Source of the DNA: Candidatus Magasanikbacteria bacterium CG_4_10_14_0_2_um_filter_37_12 | GTDB lineage: Bacteria; Patescibacteriota; Patescibacteriia; Magasanikbacterales; UBA922 | Reading direction: 5' to 3' | Assembly: GCA_002793015.1 (NCBI GenBank) | Contig: PFPK01000009.1 | Coordinates: 1-35,705 of the forward strand | DNA length: 35,705 nt | Shown here: one piece after another, positions 7,993 through 16,046 of the stretch | How the letters are laid out: each line of letters starts with the position of its first letter | Position numbering within the stretch: the first letter of the stretch is position 1 | The notes under the pieces: generated by a model | The model's input: only the letters and a program-made list of their open reading frames with translations | Database searches by the model: none | Told to the model about the DNA's origin: nothing | Program-made: the position numbers and the translations under genes

Positions 7993-8745
7993 ATGAAACA
8001 ATCTCTCTATCAACAAAAAAAACCATGGTACAAGACACTCACTGGAAAATTGTTTCTTAGTGTTTTATTATTAGTTAGTATTGGATTTCTTATTTTTGCC
8101 TCATTTGTGGGGTACTATTTATGGAAAATAAAAAATGGCCAAGGAGCTGAACTGGCTGAACAGTTTAGTCCGACATTCAGCATAGATGCTTCCTTAGACC
8201 AACAAAATTCTCAACAGATCCCCCATCAGGATCCAAGACTTTTTATCAAGCCACTCAACCCTCGATTAGGAAATCCGGCAAGTACCGTAAAAATTATTGC
8301 TTTCATTGACTTTTCATGTCCGTACTCTCAAAAGTCATATCCTATTTTCAAAGAAATGAGTGAAAAATATTCGCCAGCAGTAGAAATAATTTTCAAACAA
8401 TTTCCACTTTCTAGTATCCATCCCGATGCGATCCCCGCTGCCGTTGCCTCGACTTGTGCTGGCGAACAAGACAAATTTTGGCCATATTACGACCTCTTGT
8501 TTGAACGTAAGGCATTGGACAAAACAAGCTTAGTATCCTATGCTACAGAACTAAACTTGAACGTGAACAAATTCAACACCTGTCTTGAAACACAAAAATA
8601 TCTCCTCAGCATCAATGATGATCTCCAAGATGGTATCTCTCTTGGTGTAAGAGGTACACCGACTTATTTTGTCAATAATACAAAATTAGAAGGTGTCATA
8701 ACCAAAGAAAAATGGGAGGAAGTAATCTTGACAGAATTACAATAA
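7993..8745 (+). CDS. Membrane-anchored DsbA-like thioredoxin-fold protein with CPYS active site
   Basis: A 250-residue protein (start MKQSLYQQKK, chosen because the promoter overlaps the longer start). One membrane anchor spans about residues 19-45 (KLFLSVLLLVSIGFLIF), followed by a DsbA/Thioredoxin_4-type domain in the extracytoplasmic space. The fold marks are VKIIAFIDFSCPYSQKSYP, IIFKQFPL, and the cis-proline loop RGTPTYFVNN near the C-terminus. The usual CPYC redox pair is CPYS here, so the resolving cysteine is missing; two other cysteines (STCAGE, NTCLET) lie in the helical insertion. It could act as a monothiol isomerase or chaperone, or pair its thiol with another cysteine. The next gene encodes a cysteine-rich exported protein that could be its client (inference). 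Confidence 0.85.
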   Translation: MKQSLYQQKKPWYKTLTGKLFLSVLLLVSIGFLIFASFVGYYLWKIKNGQGAELAEQFSPTFSIDASLDQQNSQQIPHQDPRLFIKPLNPRLGNPASTVKIIAFIDFSCPYSQKSYPIFKEMSEKYSPAVEIIFKQFPLSSIHPDAIPAAVASTCAGEQDKFWPYYDLLFERKALDKTSLVSYATELNLNVNKFNTCLETQKYLLSINDDLQDGISLGVRGTPTYFVNNTKLEGVITKEKWEEVILTELQ

Positions 8746-8869
8746 TTTCACGTAGCGTCATACTCCATATTTCAAAATAAAAAAACTATACAAAATTTCC
8801 AATTTATCATTTTAAGTTTTATCTATCACCTCTAGGTAAAAAATAAGCATGACTTGTTACCAGTTCAAT

Positions 8870-10876
8870 ATGAAAAAAATACTTCTTGCCACCATCTTCT
8901 TTCTTTTTTTAATTTCCCCGGCCACCGTCTTTGCTCAACTAGACCAACGTTGCTGGACAAAAGACAAATGTACAGAAACTAGAAAACAAGTTAACATCAA
9001 TCTAAGCGAAAAAGAAATAAATGACGGCTTTTACCAAGGCTCTGAAGCCAGGTGCGTTTGTGGTGGCTTAGAATGTAAGACTACAGATGCAGGTGGTGAT
9101 GAGATTGGCTTTTGTCTGCCAGTCACCCAGACTGTCACCAAAATTTATTTTGGCGGTAGAAATAGATTTGATAATATTGGAGTCTTCATCCAGTATATAT
9201 ATCGCTATGCCATCATCATTGCCAGCGTCATGGCAGTGATCATGCTTATTGTGGCAGGCTTCACTTGGATGACTTCTGGTGGTAATCCAGAAATGATTAC
9301 CTCTGCCAAAAAAAGAATTGCGGGCTCTTTGATGGGTTTATTCTTAGCGGTCATGTCCTATAGTATTCTAAACTTATTGAATCCAGCTTTGGTCAACTTA
9401 CGGCTACCAAACACCTGGATGGTCAATACTCAAGGTCTAGCTCCCCCGACTTGTACAGATATTCAGAGTGACAAACTTGTCCATGAAATAGCCACGTTCA
9501 ACACCAATCCAAAAGAAAAACAAAAATCCATAGCAGATTTTATAGACCCAAAAAATACAAGCACACCCAAATTTGAAACAAATCCTAAGCTAGCCAAATG
9601 TAATTATGAATACGTAGTGCCTGACACTGGTGGACAGACTTGTCTAGGAATAATGTGTCCTCAAAAATCCGGGAAAATCAGCACGTGTGCCCTACCGTCA
9701 GGAAAGGACTCTTATGGCTGCTTTGTTGGCAATATAGTAGGAACCATCTATGATACAAACATCATGGCGGACAGCCCTTTTGACGCAGTATTTGGAGAAA
9801 ATTGGGGATATCCATGGGTAACTGGAGAAATGGATGTCGGAGCGATCTGTAATGGTGGACGCTTTTACACAAAAGGACGAAAGAGATCTTTTGGCCTAAC
9901 ACACAATGAAGTGGCTTCTATCCGCAAAGCACAGATTTCAAACAGCAATAATAAAACACAATTTTATTACATTCCTGTTTCAGAACAACAAATAGCAAAC
10001 ACAGAAAAAGAATGTGAATTTTATGGAGGTGTACAAGGATACTATCTGGACTTGTCATTTAATGAAACCCTTGGTATTGGTGGCGATGAAGATCATTTTA
10101 TTGGTAAAAATGGATTCGACCTAGGCGATTGGGAATTGGGTATTTCTGAAAGTGGGGCTTTCCTTGATCAAATCAGATTCCAAGATATCAAACAATATCT
10201 AATCTCCCCAGAAGAACTGAAAAAAGGAATAAAAGTTGATATCAATGCCGCCAATGTCTGCGACGTAGACAACAGCGAGGAAGAAGAAATGAGATTAAAA
10301 TGTTATGGCTATCTTGGCTACCAAAACAAAACTTCTTCTGGTTCGAATTCGAGTGGTAGCAGTGGTGGTAGCTTAGGAGGTGGAGTTTTCCGTGGTGATG
10401 GCAATGCAGGATACTCGTCTTGTTTTCCAGCTGGTACAAAAATCACCATGGCCGATAACACAGAAAAAAATATAGAGGATATTGATGTTGGTGAAATGGT
10501 ATTAGCGTATGATATAAATACACAAAGTACCAAAAGCTCTGTGGTATCTGAAATAGAATCGCCAATTCGCGAAGGATACTACAGCGTCAATAATAATTTG
10601 CTGAGAGTAACAGACGAGCACCCTATATATATTCGTAAACCGAATGGTGAAATAAACTGGGGATCTATAAATCCTCAAAAAACAGCAATCGAAACAAGGC
10701 TTGATGGGCTTCTACAACTTGGGGTAGGAGATGAATTATTCATGTCAGATAAAGGATGGATAAAAATAAATGATATTACTTATATAGAAGGTGCTATCCA
10801 AACTTACAATCTAAAAACTGTTGAACAGTACCACACTTATTTTGCTGACGGAGTTCTTGTACACAATAAACAATAA
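8870..10876 (+). CDS. Secreted VirB2/TrbC-like membrane protein with cysteine-rich ectodomain and C-terminal Hint (intein-like) domain
   Basis: A 668-residue protein; the start at 8870 (MKKILLATIFF) puts a signal peptide at the N-terminus, cut near VFAQ. A short cysteine-rich stretch (RCWTKDKC, RCVCGGLEC) comes next, then two membrane helices (about residues 110-138 and 146-170) around TSGGNPEMITSAKKRIAG, the pattern of CPR VirB2/TrbC-like pilins. A long ectodomain (about 180-490) has many cysteines, then a Ser/Gly linker. From residue 518 (CFPAGTKI) to the end is a Hint domain: N-terminal Cys, a TxxH motif (VTDEHPIYI), and a final VHN followed only by KQ. The last N is not followed by Cys/Ser/Thr, so protein splicing is unlikely. 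N-terminal cleavage or transfer by thioester chemistry, as in BIL or Hedgehog-like domains, is plausible. No other secretion genes flank it. Confidence 0.85.
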   Translation: MKKILLATIFFLFLISPATVFAQLDQRCWTKDKCTETRKQVNINLSEKEINDGFYQGSEARCVCGGLECKTTDAGGDEIGFCLPVTQTVTKIYFGGRNRFDNIGVFIQYIYRYAIIIASVMAVIMLIVAGFTWMTSGGNPEMITSAKKRIAGSLMGLFLAVMSYSILNLLNPALVNLRLPNTWMVNTQGLAPPTCTDIQSDKLVHEIATFNTNPKEKQKSIADFIDPKNTSTPKFETNPKLAKCNYEYVVPDTGGQTCLGIMCPQKSGKISTCALPSGKDSYGCFVGNIVGTIYDTNIMADSPFDAVFGENWGYPWVTGEMDVGAICNGGRFYTKGRKRSFGLTHNEVASIRKAQISNSNNKTQFYYIPVSEQQIANTEKECEFYGGVQGYYLDLSFNETLGIGGDEDHFIGKNGFDLGDWELGISESGAFLDQIRFQDIKQYLISPEELKKGIKVDINAANVCDVDNSEEEEMRLKCYGYLGYQNKTSSGSNSSGSSGGSLGGGVFRGDGNAGYSSCFPAGTKITMADNTEKNIEDIDVGEMVLAYDINTQSTKSSVVSEIESPIREGYYSVNNNLLRVTDEHPIYIRKPNGEINWGSINPQKTAIETRLDGLLQLGVGDELFMSDKGWIKINDITYIEGAIQTYNLKTVEQYHTYFADGVLVHNKQ

Positions 10877-10936
10877 TAATCACATATATAATTTAATAAT
10901 GATATTTTGATTCTCTAATTTCATTGACACAAAGTA

Positions 10937-10965
10937 TTGACTTGCTCTAAAAAACCAAGTATACT
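10937..10965 (+). promoter_or_regulatory. uvrA promoter, apparently leaderless transcript
   Basis: TTGACT (10937-10942), 17 bases, TATACT (10960-10965). The ATG of uvrA starts 8 bases after the -10, where transcription should begin, so the mRNA would have almost no leader. Confidence 0.75.
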
Positions 10966-10973
10966 GTGCCATT

Positions 10974-13817
10974 ATGAAAAACATCAAAATCATCAACGCT
11001 CGAGTAAACAACCTCAAAAATGTTTCACTTGAGATTCCCAAAAACAAATTAACAGTCATTACAGGACTTTCTGGATCAGGAAAGTCTTCTTTGGCATTTG
11101 ATACCATCTATGCTGAAGGCCAGAGACGTTATGCCGAAAGTCTCAATGCCTACGCCAGACAATTCATGGACTTACAAGACAAGCCAGACGTCGATGATAT
11201 CCAAGGTCTCTCACCTACTATTGCTATTGACCAAAAAACTATTTCTCAAAATCCACGCTCCACAGTCGGCACCACTACTGAAATATACGATTATCTCCGC
11301 CTACTTTTTGCTCGCATTGGAAAACAATTTTGTCCTGATTGCAATAGCAAAATAATCCAATCTACAACAGGAGAAATTATCGAAAAAATCAGAAATATCG
11401 CCCGCACAAGCAAGAGCATTGCCATCCTCACACCAATCATAAAACAACAACCAATCAAAATAAAACAAATACTTACCCGCCTAGAACAGACTGGCCTCAA
11501 TCGTATTCGCCTAAATAACATAGAACAAAATCTCGCCGATCTAAACAAAATAAAAATAAACAAAGACAGGTTGTATGATATAGATATAATTGTTGGTAAA
11601 ATAACAGATCTCAAAAAACAAAATACAAAATTGTTAGCTGACAAAGCGCTAGAATTAGGAAATGGTTCGATTACTGTCCTTGATGAAAACACTGGGGAAG
11701 AACATGATTACTCCCTCACTCCATATTGTAGACAGTGTCATAGAATGTTTGTGCCGATTGAATCACGAACTTTCAGTTTCAATAGTCCTTATGGTGCCTG
11801 TCAGCGTTGTTCTGGACTTGGCAAAACTCTAGAAGTCGACCCAGAGCTAATTATTCCCAATACCCGTCTCACCCTAGCCGAAGGCGCTATCCAGCCCTGG
11901 ACTAGAATTGTTGGCAACCAAAACATGTACCAAACTATACTTGAAGCAGTCGCAGTAGCTCATAATTTTTCTACACATATTCCAGTAAAAGAATTATCAA
12001 AAGATGTTATAGACATCTTATACTACGGTACTGACGGAAAAAAATATATCATTGGCGGAAAAATGACACAATTTGAAGGTATCATCCCAAACTTAATCAC
12101 TCGTCATGCCGAAACCAATTCCGACTACGTCAGAAAAGAAATAGAAGGGTACATGCGAGAACATATTTGTTCTGTTTGCAAAGGTAAAAGATTAAAACCA
12201 GAATCCTTATCTATAAAAATATTAGATTATGATATAGCAGACTTGGTAGAGATGAACGTAGAAGAAGCTTGCAACGTCTTCATTAAACTGGCAAAAGATG
12301 CACAAGAAAAAAAAGAAACAGACAAAAAAACAATTGGACTGTCTGTTCAAGAAAAAACTATCGCCACACCAATCGTCAAAGAATTAAAAAATCGGCTAGA
12401 AAATTTGATGCAAGTTGGATTGTACTATATATCATTGGACAGACCAGTAAATACTCTTTCTGGTGGCGAGGCACAACGTGTCCGTCTTTCTACTCAACTC
12501 TCTACAGGTCTTACTGGGGTTATCTATATTCTAGACGAACCATCAATTGGTCTACACCCCAAAGATAACGACAAATTAATTAAAACACTCAAACAATTGC
12601 GTGATCTAGGAAACACAGTGATAGTCGTCGAACACGACGAACAAATGATGAACGAAGCTGACCACATTGTAGACATTGGCCCAGGTGCTGGAATCTACGG
12701 TGGCGAAGTAGTTGCTAGCGGTACAGCTGCAAAAATAAAAAAGAATAAAAATTCTCAAACTGGATTATTTTTATCAGGAAAAGAAAAAATAAATCCTCCA
12801 AAAAAAACCAGAAAAGGTGACAAAAAAACTATTGATATCATTGGAGCGAAAGCTTTTAATCTAAAAAATATCGACGTCTCTATCCCCCTAGCTACACTAA
12901 CCTGCGTGACAGGTGTTTCTGGTTCTGGCAAGTCCACTCTAATAATTGATATCTTGAGTAAAGCATTGCACAAAAAGTTCTACCGAGCCAAAGCCCAACC
13001 AGGTCTTCACAAAAAAATTAATGGCGTAAACAATATCAACAAAATAATATCTATTGACCAAGCGCCAATTGGCAGAACACCTCGCAGTAATCCAGCTACC
13101 TACACAGGTTTATTTACTGCTGTTCGTGATATATTTACAGATGTGCCAGAAGCAAAAATGCGTGGTATGGATGCTGGTAAATTTAGCTTCAACGTCAAAG
13201 GTGGTGGAAGATGTGAAGCTTGTGCAGGCCAAGGGTATATTTGCATCCCTATGCAATTTTTATCAGATGTCTTTGTAGAATGTAACGAATGCCAAAGCAA
13301 AAGATACAATCAAGAAACACTCGATATACACTATCGTGGCAAAACAATAGCCGACGTGTTAGACATGACTGTAGAAGAGGCGTATTCTTTTTTTGCCCAT
13401 CTGCCGGCCATTGCTGACAAACTACGCATCATACGTGATGTTGGTCTTGGTTATGTACATCTTGGCCAGTCCGCTACCACTCTTTCTGGTGGCGAAGCAC
13501 AACGAATAAAATTAGCCACCGAGCTTTCTCGTCGCTCCACTGGTAGCACTCTATATATTTTGGATGAACCTACCACAGGGCTCCATTTTGCTGATATCCA
13601 AAGACTGCTAGATATATTGAACAAGCTGGTCGACAGAGGAAATACAGTGCTCATCATTGAACATAACCTGGATGTTATAAAATCTGCTGACTGGATTATT
13701 GACCTGGGTCCTGGTGGTGGAGAAAAAGGTGGCGAGCTAGTCATTGCAGGCCCGCCCAAAGAAGTAATAAAAAATAAAACAAGTTGGACAGCAAAATATT
13801 TAAAAGACGTAATGTAA
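10974..13817 (+). CDS. uvrA: UvrABC excinuclease subunit A
   Basis: A full-length 947-residue UvrA, the damage-sensing ATPase of nucleotide excision repair. It has two ABC modules: Walker [14 protein letters not shown] near residue 33 and GVSGSGKST in the second half, each with its LSGGEAQR signature and an ILDEP Walker B. Zinc sites are visible: YCRQC paired with CQRCSGLG in the first module, and [10 protein letters not shown] with VECNECQ in the second. The start ([18 protein letters not shown]) fits the family and the promoter. It is monocistronic between its own promoter and a strong terminator. uvrB and uvrC are not in the window. Confidence 0.98.
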   Translation: MKNIKIINARVNNLKNVSLEIPKNKLTVITGLSGSGKSSLAFDTIYAEGQRRYAESLNAYARQFMDLQDKPDVDDIQGLSPTIAIDQKTISQNPRSTVGTTTEIYDYLRLLFARIGKQFCPDCNSKIIQSTTGEIIEKIRNIARTSKSIAILTPIIKQQPIKIKQILTRLEQTGLNRIRLNNIEQNLADLNKIKINKDRLYDIDIIVGKITDLKKQNTKLLADKALELGNGSITVLDENTGEEHDYSLTPYCRQCHRMFVPIESRTFSFNSPYGACQRCSGLGKTLEVDPELIIPNTRLTLAEGAIQPWTRIVGNQNMYQTILEAVAVAHNFSTHIPVKELSKDVIDILYYGTDGKKYIIGGKMTQFEGIIPNLITRHAETNSDYVRKEIEGYMREHICSVCKGKRLKPESLSIKILDYDIADLVEMNVEEACNVFIKLAKDAQEKKETDKKTIGLSVQEKTIATPIVKELKNRLENLMQVGLYYISLDRPVNTLSGGEAQRVRLSTQLSTGLTGVIYILDEPSIGLHPKDNDKLIKTLKQLRDLGNTVIVVEHDEQMMNEADHIVDIGPGAGIYGGEVVASGTAAKIKKNKNSQTGLFLSGKEKINPPKKTRKGDKKTIDIIGAKAFNLKNIDVSIPLATLTCVTGVSGSGKSTLIIDILSKALHKKFYRAKAQPGLHKKINGVNNINKIISIDQAPIGRTPRSNPATYTGLFTAVRDIFTDVPEAKMRGMDAGKFSFNVKGGGRCEACAGQGYICIPMQFLSDVFVECNECQSKRYNQETLDIHYRGKTIADVLDMTVEEAYSFFAHLPAIADKLRIIRDVGLGYVHLGQSATTLSGGEAQRIKLATELSRRSTGSTLYILDEPTTGLHFADIQRLLDILNKLVDRGNTVLIIEHNLDVIKSADWIIDLGPGGGEKGGELVIAGPPKEVIKNKTSWTAKYLKDVM

Positions 13818-13826
13818 AACAAAATA

Positions 13827-13859
13827 AAAAAACACCCCTTTTTGTACAGGGTGTTTTTT
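13827..13859. terminator. Bidirectional terminator between uvrA and the histone-like gene
   Basis: AAAAAACACCC (13827-13837) and GGGTGTTTTTT (13849-13859) form a perfect 11-bp stem with an 11-base loop. Read from either strand the stem ends in a U tract, which suits its position between convergent genes. Confidence 0.9.
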
Positions 13860-13867
13860 ATTGAACA

Positions 13868-14029
13868 TTATTTACGCTTCTTTGTAGCTTTACGCTTAGC
13901 TGGTTTTTTTGTAGCAGGTTTACGCTTAGCAACTTTCTTTTTTGCAGCAGGTTTACGCTTAGCAACTTTCTTTTTTGCAGCAGGTTTTTTTGTAGCAGGT
14001 TTTTTTGTAGCTCGTTTTTTTGCAGGCAT
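13868..14029 (-). CDS. Histone H1-like Lys/Ala-rich protein (53 residues; below ORF track limit)
   Basis: The protein begins MPAKKRATKKPATKKPAAKK and ends KRKATKKRK. It is built almost only from Lys, Arg, Ala, Pro, Thr and Val in PAAKKKVAKRK-like repeats. This composition matches the C-terminal tails of bacterial histone H1-like and HU-like proteins, which bind DNA through charge without a fold. It stands alone, with no HU domain. A strong ribosome binding site (GAGAGGGGG, 7 bases from the ATG) supports expression. The track shows two shadow ORFs over it. Likely role: nucleoid compaction or RNA binding (inference). Confidence 0.8.
   Translation of the reverse strand: MPAKKRATKKPATKKPAAKKKVAKRKPAAKKKVAKRKPATKKPAKRKATKKRK
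13919..13984. repeat. 33-bp perfect tandem duplication inside the histone-like gene
   Basis: The unit beginning tttacgcttagcaactttc is present twice without change at 13919-13951 and 13952-13984. It encodes the repeated KVAKRKPAAKK block. 33 bases keep the frame, and identity at the DNA level points to recent duplication or ongoing length variation. Confidence 0.9.
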
Positions 14030-14439
14030 ATTAGCACCCCCTCTCTTTTGAAAATAAAATTTGTGTATCGTGCTTTGATATTACCATGGTACATACCAAA
14101 TGGTCACACAAATTTGTAAGAAGAAAAAATTTTACACGACAAGCATCAATGTAAAAAAATTCTAATAAAATTAACGACCTTTGTGTACAGTATATGTTGT
14201 TTTTGATTTTTTTTGAATAGTTTTTTTAAAAAACTGTGCATAACTTTTTTAAGAAATAAAAATAAAAAAAGTTTTTATAAATACTTTTATTCAAATATTC
14301 TAAAAATAAAAAATACACAAAACATTTTTGTATATTTATAAAAAAATTAATTAAATGACTGGTAATCAATGACTAACTGCTAAGAACTAAATAAAATAAA
14401 AAACTTTTATTCAATCGGTAATCACTGATTACTTATTAT
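14030..14439. other. Very AT-rich gap without a gene
   Basis: About 410 bases; 14150-14410 is almost only A and T with long homopolymer runs. It holds the ribosome binding site of the histone-like gene at its left end, a 10-bp palindrome taccatggta (about 14082-14091), and one match to the DnaA box on the minus strand (TTATGCACA, 14235-14243). It also has a 7-bp-period degenerate block (14356-14390, units like tgactaa, ctgctaa, gaactaa) and a 15-base inverted repeat gtaatcactgattac (14418-14432). No coding frame is convincing. One DnaA box is not enough to call an origin. Confidence 0.5.
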
Positions 14440-15096
14440 TTAGATATCAGGATCAATTTGCTTACCAAAACCGATTGATAAAAACATTAAAAGACTTCCA
14501 AGACAAATCCCTAAAATATTAAAGACATAAAGAAAAAAACTTTGTTTTGCCAACAACAAATCTCCAATGGCAAGCCCAATACCTGATACAGCGATCGGTG
14601 GAATAATAGCCACAGCAATAGCAATCCCAATTACTGATTCAATAATCCTTGGTTTGGCGTATGCAAACGCACCAGCCATGCCAGCAAGCAAAGCCACAAA
14701 AAAATACAATAGGTTGGGTTCAGCTCTTGATAAAATTTCTGTGTTAAGAACAATCTTTTTTCCTTCTATCATAATTACCAAAAGACTAACAGAATAAGAA
14801 ACAAAAAGAGAAACCAATGTTCCCAACACTATAGCTATAAAAGATTTCGACAGGCGCTTGAAGTGCAAAATTAGAAGACTAAGAGAAAAAGCAAAAAGGG
14901 GTGTGACCAGAGGTGCTACTACCATAGCGCCAATCACAACAGTAACATTATTTAGTACTAGCCCAAAAACAGCCATGGCAGACGAAATGGCAATCAGAAA
15001 ATAAAAATCCCCTTTCCTGATAGTAACAACTTCTAATCTTTTTTCTGTAGCCGTCCTAATGCGAATAATGTGCGGAGAAAAAACAGACATATACAA
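14440..15096 (-). CDS. DUF389 family membrane protein
   Basis: A 218-residue protein with about six hydrophobic segments. The string LNNVTVVIGAMVVAPLVTPLFAFSLSL and the later AIAVAIIPPIAVSGIGLAIGD are hallmark regions of the DUF389 family (PF04087), whose function is not known. Only the membrane domain is present; the soluble N-terminal region seen in longer members is missing, which is common for short forms. It starts 10 bases after the HD-domain gene and is probably cotranscribed with it. Start choice between M1 and M3 (MYMSVFS) is open. Confidence 0.85.
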   Translation of the reverse strand: MYMSVFSPHIIRIRTATEKRLEVVTIRKGDFYFLIAISSAMAVFGLVLNNVTVVIGAMVVAPLVTPLFAFSLSLLILHFKRLSKSFIAIVLGTLVSLFVSYSVSLLVIMIEGKKIVLNTEILSRAEPNLLYFFVALLAGMAGAFAYAKPRIIESVIGIAIAVAIIPPIAVSGIGLAIGDLLLAKQSFFLYVFNILGICLGSLLMFLSIGFGKQIDPDI

Positions 15097-15106
15097 TCAA
15101 AAATTA

Positions 15107-15823
15107 CTATAAATACAACACTCTTGCTCTTAGGATATATTGTTCTACACGACATGTATTTTTGACAAACCACTCTTGACCAAAATGTCTGACATGCCAA
15201 CAATACACTTGTGGTGCCCTCATCCAGTCCAAAAATTTCTTGAAAAAAGACATAATATATTTTTTACCAGCCTTAGTTCTCATTGCCAATTCTGAAGTAG
15301 AAAAATTCCACCAAGCCAAAAAACGATAACCCACTAAGTACAGCCTAGATTTCATTACCAAATCAAGAACTTGCTCCATTCTGTTGGTAGACAAAATATC
15401 TATTGTATCAGCGTCATGCAATATGTTGAGAAGCATTCTGGTTTTTTTACTAAGCAAAATCTTACTAAAAAATTTACCAGTGACAAAACTGTTGCAAAAA
15501 ATTATTCTACTAGCCAACCCTGGCACACCACCAAACAAACCACGGCGAATAGTCTGCCAGCAAAGCATTATCGCAGATATTGTGTCATCAACAAAAACCA
15601 TCCACAATATTGATGGTCTTTTGGTTACAGTCCTCCCCACATCGTGCCACCAAGCCGCTAATTCCAGGGCTTGTATATGCATAGTTTTCAATTCGTAACT
15701 CTGTCCAAGGTCTTTTGAAATTTTTACAACACGTTCTACATGGCCAAGATCATGAATTGGATCATTACAAATCGCCATCTTCTCCCTGGCCACATCAATG
15801 AGCCTGCTAAATTTATAGGACAT
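15107..15823 (-). CDS. HD-domain phosphohydrolase-like protein
   Basis: A 238-residue protein from the inner start MSYKFSRLID at 15823. The longer ORF start at 15874 coincides with the -35 element, so it cannot be used from this promoter. Metal-binding marks of the HD superfamily are present in order: HDLGHVERVV, the central HD pair in AAWWHDVGR, and a later LHDADTIDIL. HD proteins of this kind hydrolyse phosphoester bonds in nucleotides or signalling nucleotides; the substrate cannot be told. The C-terminal half is rich in Trp, Phe and Arg and may sit at the membrane. It is followed directly by the DUF389 gene. Confidence 0.8.
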   Translation of the reverse strand: MSYKFSRLIDVAREKMAICNDPIHDLGHVERVVKISKDLGQSYELKTMHIQALELAAWWHDVGRTVTKRPSILWMVFVDDTISAIMLCWQTIRRGLFGGVPGLASRIIFCNSFVTGKFFSKILLSKKTRMLLNILHDADTIDILSTNRMEQVLDLVMKSRLYLVGYRFLAWWNFSTSELAMRTKAGKKYIMSFFKKFLDWMRAPQVYCWHVRHFGQEWFVKNTCRVEQYILRARVLYL

Positions 15824-15844
15824 AACAAATAATACAAATATTAA

Positions 15845-15874
15845 ATTATACCTGAATAATAACACAAGAATCAA
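15845..15874 (-). promoter_or_regulatory. Promoter of the HD-domain/DUF389 unit
   Basis: The minus strand has TTGATT (15869-15874), 18 bases and a perfect TATAAT (15845-15850). The leader to the ATG at 15823 is about 15 bases. Confidence 0.7.
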
Positions 15875-15898
15875 GTATATTCAAATTACTTTACTCTC

Positions 15899-15927
15899 TT
15901 GATTTTTTATCTTGTTTTTGTTATCCT
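15899..15927 (+). promoter_or_regulatory. Promoter of tRNA-Ile and the downstream rluD-like/gmk genes
   Basis: TTGATT (15899-15904), 17 bases, TATCCT (15922-15927), about 30 bases before the expected 5' leader of the tRNA. It is divergent from the HD-domain promoter. Confidence 0.5.
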
Positions 15928-15963
15928 GACCATGTTGAGAACAAATTACAACAAAAAAACTGA

Positions 15964-16036
15964 GCGCCCATAGCTCAGGGGTTAGAGCACAACGCTTATA
16001 ACGTTGGGGTCGATGGTTCAAATCCATCTGGGCGCA
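15964..16036 (+). tRNA. tRNA-Ile, anticodon UAU
   Basis: A complete 73-base cloverleaf. Acceptor GCGCCCA pairs with TGGGCGC; D stem GCTC/GAGC with loop AGGGGTTA; anticodon stem CAACG/CGTTG with loop CTTATAA, so positions 34-36 are TAT. The variable region is GGGTC, the T stem GATGG/CCATC with loop TTCAAAT, and the discriminator is A. CCA is not encoded. Anticodon UAU reads AUA as isoleucine. Most bacteria read AUA with a CAU tRNA whose C34 is changed to lysidine by TilS, so a UAU tRNA is uncommon. It begins 36 bases after its promoter and ends 10 bases before the RluA-family gene, probably on the same primary transcript. Confidence 0.93.
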
Positions 16037-16046
16037 CTATAAAAAT

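Noticed and set aside
13842-14094. Two track ORFs (13842-14051 plus, 13858-14094 minus) over the histone-like gene
   Set aside because: Both are out-of-frame readings of the repetitive Lys/Ala codons; only the third frame has a strong ribosome binding site and the sensible protein.
14235-14243. Chromosome origin at the DnaA-box match
   Set aside because: There is only one box, no dnaA/dnaN neighbours and no strand-bias switch centred here.
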